From COE1 sp910588595 (lineage in GTDB: Bacteria > Bacillota > Clostridia > Lachnospirales > Lachnospiraceae), in NCBI GenBank assembly GCA_948957135.1, contig CARDBT010000073.1:1-17349 (forward strand): a stretch of 17,349 nt of DNA. Direction: 5' to 3'. The position numbers and the translations under genes are program-made. Every line of letters starts with the position of its first letter. Position 1 is the stretch's first letter. The notes under the pieces are model-generated. The model was not told the DNA's origin and ran no database searches. It saw only the letters and a program-made list of their open reading frames with translations. This document shows, one piece after another, positions 13,518 to 17,349 of the stretch.

Positions 13518-14030
13518 TTATTCAATTGTAATCTTTCGAACCTTTTTCGGTGTATTTACCCTGCTGTTTTCCTGTCGCAGGATTTCCATAATCTTGGATG
13601 TCATTTTGTAAAAGAGCGTCATCTCGTCTGCCGTAAAAGACCCCATGACCTTCATGCCATAATGAGCAAGTTCCTTGATCAATGCCTCAAACTGTTCCAT
13701 TCCTTTCTGGCTGAATCCTATGTTGACTACTCTCTTGTCCTCATCGGAACGACTTCTCAGGACCAACCCGTTTTTTTCCATGCGGCTGATGATTCCCGTT
13801 GCTGTATTCAGCGGTGTATGGATATACTCTGCGATCTCTGTCATATTGACTGCCCCCTTTTGGTAGAGCAGCCACAATACAAATACTTCGTTCTTTGAAC
13901 AGTTGAGAAATATATTTTCCCATAAGTCAGAAGATAGGAGTTCCTTCACTTCGTCAATGTAATCCACCACCATCTGGGAAAGCTCTTCTGTGACACCGTA
14001 TTCTTCCAGCCTCATAATCCCATCCATCAT
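13518..14030 (-). CDS. MarR-family transcriptional regulator
   Basis: A 170-residue winged helix-turn-helix regulator. The DNA-binding part is clear: NEVFVLWLLYQKGAVNMTEI, then the recognition region PLNTATGIISRMEKNGLVLR and the wing SDEDKRVVNIGFSQKG. Flanking helices would form the dimer interface. MarR proteins usually repress their own gene and a neighbouring operon, and release DNA on binding a ligand or on cysteine oxidation; one cysteine (NCSKN) is present. Translation may start at 14030 (weak GGAATAG site) or at an ATG five codons later. The C-terminal tail is basic. The downstream ATPase pair is the likely target, as both intergenic gaps carry the TTCGAA motif. Confidence 0.92.
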   Translation of the reverse strand: MMDGIMRLEEYGVTEELSQMVVDYIDEVKELLSSDLWENIFLNCSKNEVFVLWLLYQKGAVNMTEIAEYIHTPLNTATGIISRMEKNGLVLRSRSDEDKRVVNIGFSQKGMEQFEALIKELAHYGMKVMGSFTADEMTLFYKMTSKIMEILRQENSRVNTPKKVRKITIE

Positions 14031-14069
14031 CTATTCCATATGATTTCATTCATATTTCGCAAAATACTT

Positions 14070-14086
14070 CTTGTTTCGAACTTATT
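14070..14086. promoter_or_regulatory. candidate MarR operator over the marR transcription start
   Basis: GTTTCGAAC (14073-14081) contains TTCGAA and lies directly downstream of the marR -10 box, at the predicted start of transcription. Read on the minus strand it continues as TTCGAAACAAG, matching the site before the ATPase operon in 10 of 11 positions. Confidence 0.42.
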
Positions 14087-14088
14087 TA

Positions 14089-14117
14089 ATTCTACTACAG
14101 AAATATCTTCTTGTCAA
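14089..14117 (-). promoter_or_regulatory. sigma-A promoter of marR
   Basis: On the minus strand, a perfect TTGACA (14112-14117) and TAGAAT (14089-14094) are 17 bases apart. Transcription would begin near 14082, within the TTCGAA site, as expected for autorepression. Confidence 0.8.
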
Positions 14118-14123
14118 CCCGTC

Positions 14124-15302
14124 TCAATCCTTTGAACCTGCCACCCAATTCAGCCCCCATCCAAAGGCTTTGTCCATTTCCCGATGCCCTTTGAAGAACT
14201 GAACTACTTTTTCCATGGACAGCGATTTTCCATCTTTGTTTTCCAAAAGGACGATTCCACACATCCCCAGATTAGAACCATACTCGTCCATCTTGACGAT
14301 AACATCCCTGCTTCCCGGACATTTCACGGTTACGACTCCTTTCGCCTCGCGCCAGTTTGCAGCTCCTTCGTATATAAAGGTGTATATCAGGATCCTCCTG
14401 ATCTGCGGAATCATCGCACTGTTTACGCGCAGATTCTCCCCGGTGGTTGATAATCCAGTTCTGTCATCTCCGTCGAGGGCTATGTATGGCGGATTCGTCA
14501 GACTGCCAAATGCATTCCCCAATGCCTGAACACAGCCTTTTCTCCCATCAGAAAGCTCAAACAGACATCCGAGATCCAAGTCGATCCCTTTTGACCGTCC
14601 AAAGAATCCTCTTTTTTCCGGCTGACTCCAATTTAGATTGATCAGTATTTCCCCACTGCCTTTAGAGAGATTTACCTTTTGACCCTTTTCGAGTACGATC
14701 GCGCCTCGATTCGGATCTTTAATATCTGTATCCACACCATAATTTTCGCACAGAGCTTTCAGCCCGCCCTGAAATCCGCTTCCTACAGCATTGAACTTCC
14801 ACTCGCCCTTATACCGGTAGATCTCACCAACGACTACGGAAGCCTCTATGGAAAAATCTTCTCCGAGATCGTACCGAAGCAGTTCGCTGTCTGTCGCACT
14901 GTCGACAATTCGGATAAATGCATTGCTCACCTGTCCGAAATTCTGGCTGCGTCTGTCCGCATCGTAGATCGTAACCGCTACAGCAATCCTCTCGATATCC
15001 TGGGGAACTTTGCTCAGATCAACATAGATCTGCTCATCATCGCCATCGCTGCCGCCAGTCAGATTATCCCCCATATGTTCGATACATTTCGAAGGATGTC
15101 TCAAGTTTCCATAATAGATGAAATCTGTGTTTGAACTCACCTTGTTGTCTGCTTTCAATAAAAAAGCAGTCGTGTCAAGGTCAAAGTCCACACCTGCACC
15201 ATACTTATTGGTATCCCAGCCCAGTCCGATCAATATTTTGCTCAAACCTGCATTCCCTTTCGTCAGATCAACCTTCTGACCTTTCTGCAATGTTATTGCC
15301 AT
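14124..15302 (-). CDS. TerD-family stress protein with two tandem domains (TerD plus TerA-like)
   Basis: A 392-residue cytoplasmic protein made of two related domains. The first (1 to about 195) is a typical TerD domain: ITLQKGQKVDLTK, GVDFDLDTTAFLL (37-49), DNLTGGSDGDDEQIYVDL (79-96, the acidic calcium-binding loop region) and AVTIYDADRR. The second (about 200-390) starts again with VLEKGQKVNLSKG and has GIDLDLGCLFEL (239-250), LGNAFGSL and ALDGDDRTG (275-283), the TerA-like form. TerD proteins bind calcium and are linked to tellurite resistance, stress and phage tolerance. No other ter genes (terB, terC, terZ) are visible here. The AAAGGAGC ribosome site supports the start. It begins 50 bases after the AAA-ATPase-like gene and may share its transcript. 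Confidence 0.93.
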   Translation of the reverse strand: MAITLQKGQKVDLTKGNAGLSKILIGLGWDTNKYGAGVDFDLDTTAFLLKADNKVSSNTDFIYYGNLRHPSKCIEHMGDNLTGGSDGDDEQIYVDLSKVPQDIERIAVAVTIYDADRRSQNFGQVSNAFIRIVDSATDSELLRYDLGEDFSIEASVVVGEIYRYKGEWKFNAVGSGFQGGLKALCENYGVDTDIKDPNRGAIVLEKGQKVNLSKGSGEILINLNWSQPEKRGFFGRSKGIDLDLGCLFELSDGRKGCVQALGNAFGSLTNPPYIALDGDDRTGLSTTGENLRVNSAMIPQIRRILIYTFIYEGAANWREAKGVVTVKCPGSRDVIVKMDEYGSNLGMCGIVLLENKDGKSLSMEKVVQFFKGHREMDKAFGWGLNWVAGSKD

Positions 15303-15352
15303 AATTTGTTGCTCCTTTCATTTTGAGAATATTTAATTTTTTATCTGATCTT

Positions 15353-17074
15353 TCAGCGATCCTTTCGCTTTCCGATCAGGCATCTTTTTCCTTCAAATGC
15401 AAAACCGTATTTAATAATTTTTTCTGGTGCGATACCATCTGCTGTCAATTCTGTTTCATACTGTTTTTCCTCGATCTGGACAAGGGCATTCTCGACCGTT
15501 CTCTCAAGATCTTTCTCTTTTTTAGGCTTGTATACCTTAAATTCTATAATATAAGCGTTGTCTTCTCTATGAATCGGTTTGAGCATCACGTCATATCGCC
15601 CAAATCCGCTTTCCCTGTTGGATTTAATCACAAAACGATCTTCAAGCTCTGCCATCAGCCCTAAGACAAATCCATGATAAAACCGCTCCGGTTCATTTTC
15701 GATTGATTCGTTTCCTGCTGTATCAAAGCTGGAGAAACTCTGCAATGAGATCTTGTTCATAAACTCATTCATGGAATCAACATCATCTATTAAAAGCGCC
15801 TTGATAAAATCATTGTAACTTGACTGAACTCTTCCGCTGAACCAGCCACGTATCATCTTTGCGAACATCCTGCGCACTTCGTGGTTTGTCAGCGTTAACT
15901 CGTATCTCACATCATCGAGGCTGTCCATAATATGTGCGTCCTCTATGGAGATCACTTTTAAGTAACCTGCCGCAAGCAGCAGACTCCAGACAGCATTTTC
16001 ATTTTCGTCAAGCTGGTCATACACAATCTGTTCGTCAATTGGGATCATGACATGACTGCCGCTAAGCAGTATTTCAAAGTTCTGTTTGATCTCTACACTG
16101 CCCCCCTGAATCAGTCTGCTCACAAGAGTATTTGAACTTGTATCTGCCCAATAAGATCTGTATTTTGCACCGTTGGCTATAAAGGAAGTAATCGACCATG
16201 GGTTGTAGATGTCCTTTATACTGCCAAATGTAAAGCCGTCATACCATTTCCTTACGCCCTGCTTTTCCTCTGCCAGCCCCATTATGTCAAGTGTCTCAAA
16301 AACTTCCTTCTCCGTAAAACCAAAATAGCAGGCGTATTTTTCAGAAGTTGTCGTGACGACCTCGAGATTATTTAGGTCTGAAAAAATACTTTCTTTCGAA
16401 ATCCTGGTGATTCCTGTGATCAATCCTCTTTCCATATATGGGTTCGTCTTAAACGTAGCATTAAAAAAACTTCTGAAAAATGTGGCCGCATCATTCCAAT
16501 AGCCTGATAACCACGCTTCCTGCATGGGTGTATCATACTCATCCAACAGTATGATGACATTCTTGTCATAATAACGGCTCATAAAATTTGCCAGCATGTT
16601 TATTGAATTTACTGCTGTCTCTTTTTCCATATTGGGTTCTATGCCCTGAAAGTATTCCTTTTCCTTCTCGCTTAATAAATTCCCTTCTAACAAAAAACGC
16701 TTTTGCTGATATACATCAAATATGATACTTGAGACACAATATTGCATTTCCTCATACCGAACTGCTTTCACTTTGGCAAAACTTAAAAATATTACCGGAT
16801 ATGCACCCTGCAGCAGTCTGTACTGCTCTTCTTGCCATAGCGACAGATTTTCAAAGAGATCTGTCCTGCCTGCATATCGATTTGAATAGAAGCATTCTAC
16901 CATACTCAGGTTCAATGTCTTGCCAAAACGGCGCGGACGCGTGATCAGGGTAACATCGGCACCATTTTCCCACCACTCCTTGATAAAACCTGTTTTATCA
17001 ACATAAAACGATTTTCTTGCACGGATTTTTTCAAAGCTCTGCACGCCTATATCAATTGTGTGAATGCCGCTCAT
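15353..17074 (-). CDS. AAA-ATPase-like protein with C-terminal PD-(D/E)XK nuclease-type domain
   Basis: A 573-residue protein of the family with an N-terminal AAA-ATPase-like domain and a C-terminal PD-(D/E)XK domain (the DUF1703 type), very common in anaerobic gut bacteria in several copies and of unknown function. The nucleotide-binding loop is RPRRFGKTLNLSM (46-58). Walker B is VIILLDEYD (173-181). The KWYDGF segment (276-281) is a family hallmark. Near the C-terminus, RYDVMLKP (Asp495) and YIIEFKVYK (Glu511, Lys513) supply the D and E-x-K residues of the nuclease-like core, apparently intact. The start has an AGGAAAGGAAAC ribosome site. A promoter, a 28-codon frame and a hairpin lie upstream (17105-17276). 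There is no signal peptide or membrane segment. Confidence 0.92.
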   Translation of the reverse strand: MSGIHTIDIGVQSFEKIRARKSFYVDKTGFIKEWWENGADVTLITRPRRFGKTLNLSMVECFYSNRYAGRTDLFENLSLWQEEQYRLLQGAYPVIFLSFAKVKAVRYEEMQYCVSSIIFDVYQQKRFLLEGNLLSEKEKEYFQGIEPNMEKETAVNSINMLANFMSRYYDKNVIILLDEYDTPMQEAWLSGYWNDAATFFRSFFNATFKTNPYMERGLITGITRISKESIFSDLNNLEVVTTTSEKYACYFGFTEKEVFETLDIMGLAEEKQGVRKWYDGFTFGSIKDIYNPWSITSFIANGAKYRSYWADTSSNTLVSRLIQGGSVEIKQNFEILLSGSHVMIPIDEQIVYDQLDENENAVWSLLLAAGYLKVISIEDAHIMDSLDDVRYELTLTNHEVRRMFAKMIRGWFSGRVQSSYNDFIKALLIDDVDSMNEFMNKISLQSFSSFDTAGNESIENEPERFYHGFVLGLMAELEDRFVIKSNRESGFGRYDVMLKPIHREDNAYIIEFKVYKPKKEKDLERTVENALVQIEEKQYETELTADGIAPEKIIKYGFAFEGKRCLIGKRKDR

Positions 17075-17104
17075 AACTGTTTCCTTTCCTGTTACCTGAA
17101 CATT

Positions 17105-17191
17105 TCACTTCCACCTCACTGAATCCCGGTCAAATACCCTTAGTATCGCAAAAAAGGCGCTATACAACGCCTTTTGATAATATTTCAGCAC
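17105..17191 (-). CDS. possible 28-residue peptide gene in the leader of the AAA-ATPase-like gene
   Basis: A GTG-started frame with an AAGGAAAG site just upstream encodes 28 residues, starting MLKYYQKALYSAFFAIL and ending in a charged stretch with Arg, Asp and Trp. The first part could form an amphipathic or membrane-active helix. The frame runs straight through the hairpin at 17150-17175 and stops 30 bases before the AAA-ATPase-like start. It could be a leader peptide controlling that hairpin, a small toxin-like peptide, or chance. Confidence 0.33.
   Translation of the reverse strand: MLKYYQKALYSAFFAILRVFDRDSVRWK
17150..17175 (-). terminator. hairpin with U-run in the leader of the AAA-ATPase-like gene
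   Basis: On the minus strand AAAAGGCG (17168-17175) pairs with CGCCTTTT (17152-17159) around an eight-base loop, and the stem runs into six T residues (17150-17155). It lies about 70 bases after the predicted start of transcription and about 75 bases before the coding region, the layout of an attenuator or of a short free-standing RNA. It could also terminate weakly on the plus strand. Confidence 0.7.
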
Positions 17192-17247
17192 TTCTTTCCT
17201 TTTTGTATTCAATACTGTTTTTGTCTCACTGCTGTATATCTGTCTAT

Positions 17248-17276
17248 ATTATACTGTATTCTATAGATTATCGCAA
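17248..17276 (-). promoter_or_regulatory. sigma-A promoter upstream of the AAA-ATPase-like gene
   Basis: On the minus strand TTGCGA (17271-17276) and a perfect TATAAT (17248-17253) are 17 bases apart, so transcription would start near 17241. Beyond it, 17277-17349 shows no feature I can support. Confidence 0.72.
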
Positions 17277-17349
17277 CAGGGAACTGCTATTAATTCAGGG
17301 TTGTTTCACGAAGGTTTCCAAACGACATCATTTATTATGAACTTGCTGT

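Noticed and set aside
15340..15365. Possible terminator between the AAA-ATPase-like gene and the TerD-like gene
   Set aside because: Only a short GATC palindrome is present with no stable stem or proper U-run.

Overview
The window looks like chromosomal DNA of a Gram-positive, low-to-medium GC anaerobe of the class Clostridia, most likely a gut Lachnospiraceae relative. The reasons are purine-rich Shine-Dalgarno (SD) sites of the AGGAGG type before most genes, sigma-A promoters with 17-base spacers, a tRNA gene without encoded CCA, and families common there (DUF1015, AAA-ATPase-like/PD-(D/E)XK proteins, a clostridial ECF sigma factor with its membrane partner, secreted serpins). The genus cannot be fixed from this sequence alone.

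Layout. At the left, on the plus strand, is an ABC importer ATPase/permease pair (236-1835) that ends in a strong hairpin at 1844-1874. Nearly everything after that is on the minus strand. 1881-3615 is a likely operon read right to left: a Ham1/RdgB-like NTP pyrophosphatase, a 103-residue unknown protein and an AIM24-family protein. A tRNA-Thr(CGT) gene with its own promoter and terminator sits at 4164-4236, followed by a small AT-rich orphan reading frame. 4319-6484 holds a DUF1015 protein and an MscS-type channel, probably co-transcribed.

6683-10241 is the most unusual part. A three-gene, tightly coupled operon runs ECF sigma factor, then a membrane protein whose N-terminus has the position and look of an anti-sigma domain and whose outside part is a complete inhibitory-type serpin, then a second serpin that is a lipoprotein. 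The natural reading is a protease-sensing signal system: the serpin fold changes shape irreversibly when a protease cuts its reactive loop, so it could act as a one-shot sensor controlling the sigma factor, while the lipoprotein serpin inhibits proteases at the surface. The sigma operon and a divergent 91-residue gene are driven by back-to-back promoters whose -35 boxes overlap.

10797-14030 holds two ArsA/Get3-type ATPases flanking a 76-residue protein, with a MarR-type regulator upstream. A TTCGAA-centred motif lies both over the marR start region and in the gap before the ATPase operon, suggesting one regulator for both. 14124-17074 contains a double-domain TerD/TerA-like stress protein and an AAA-ATPase-like/PD-(D/E)XK protein. 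The latter is preceded by a strong promoter, a 28-codon frame and a hairpin that looks like an attenuator or small-RNA terminator. No stretch longer than 300 bases lacks a gene. No CRISPR array, insertion sequence or rRNA was seen.
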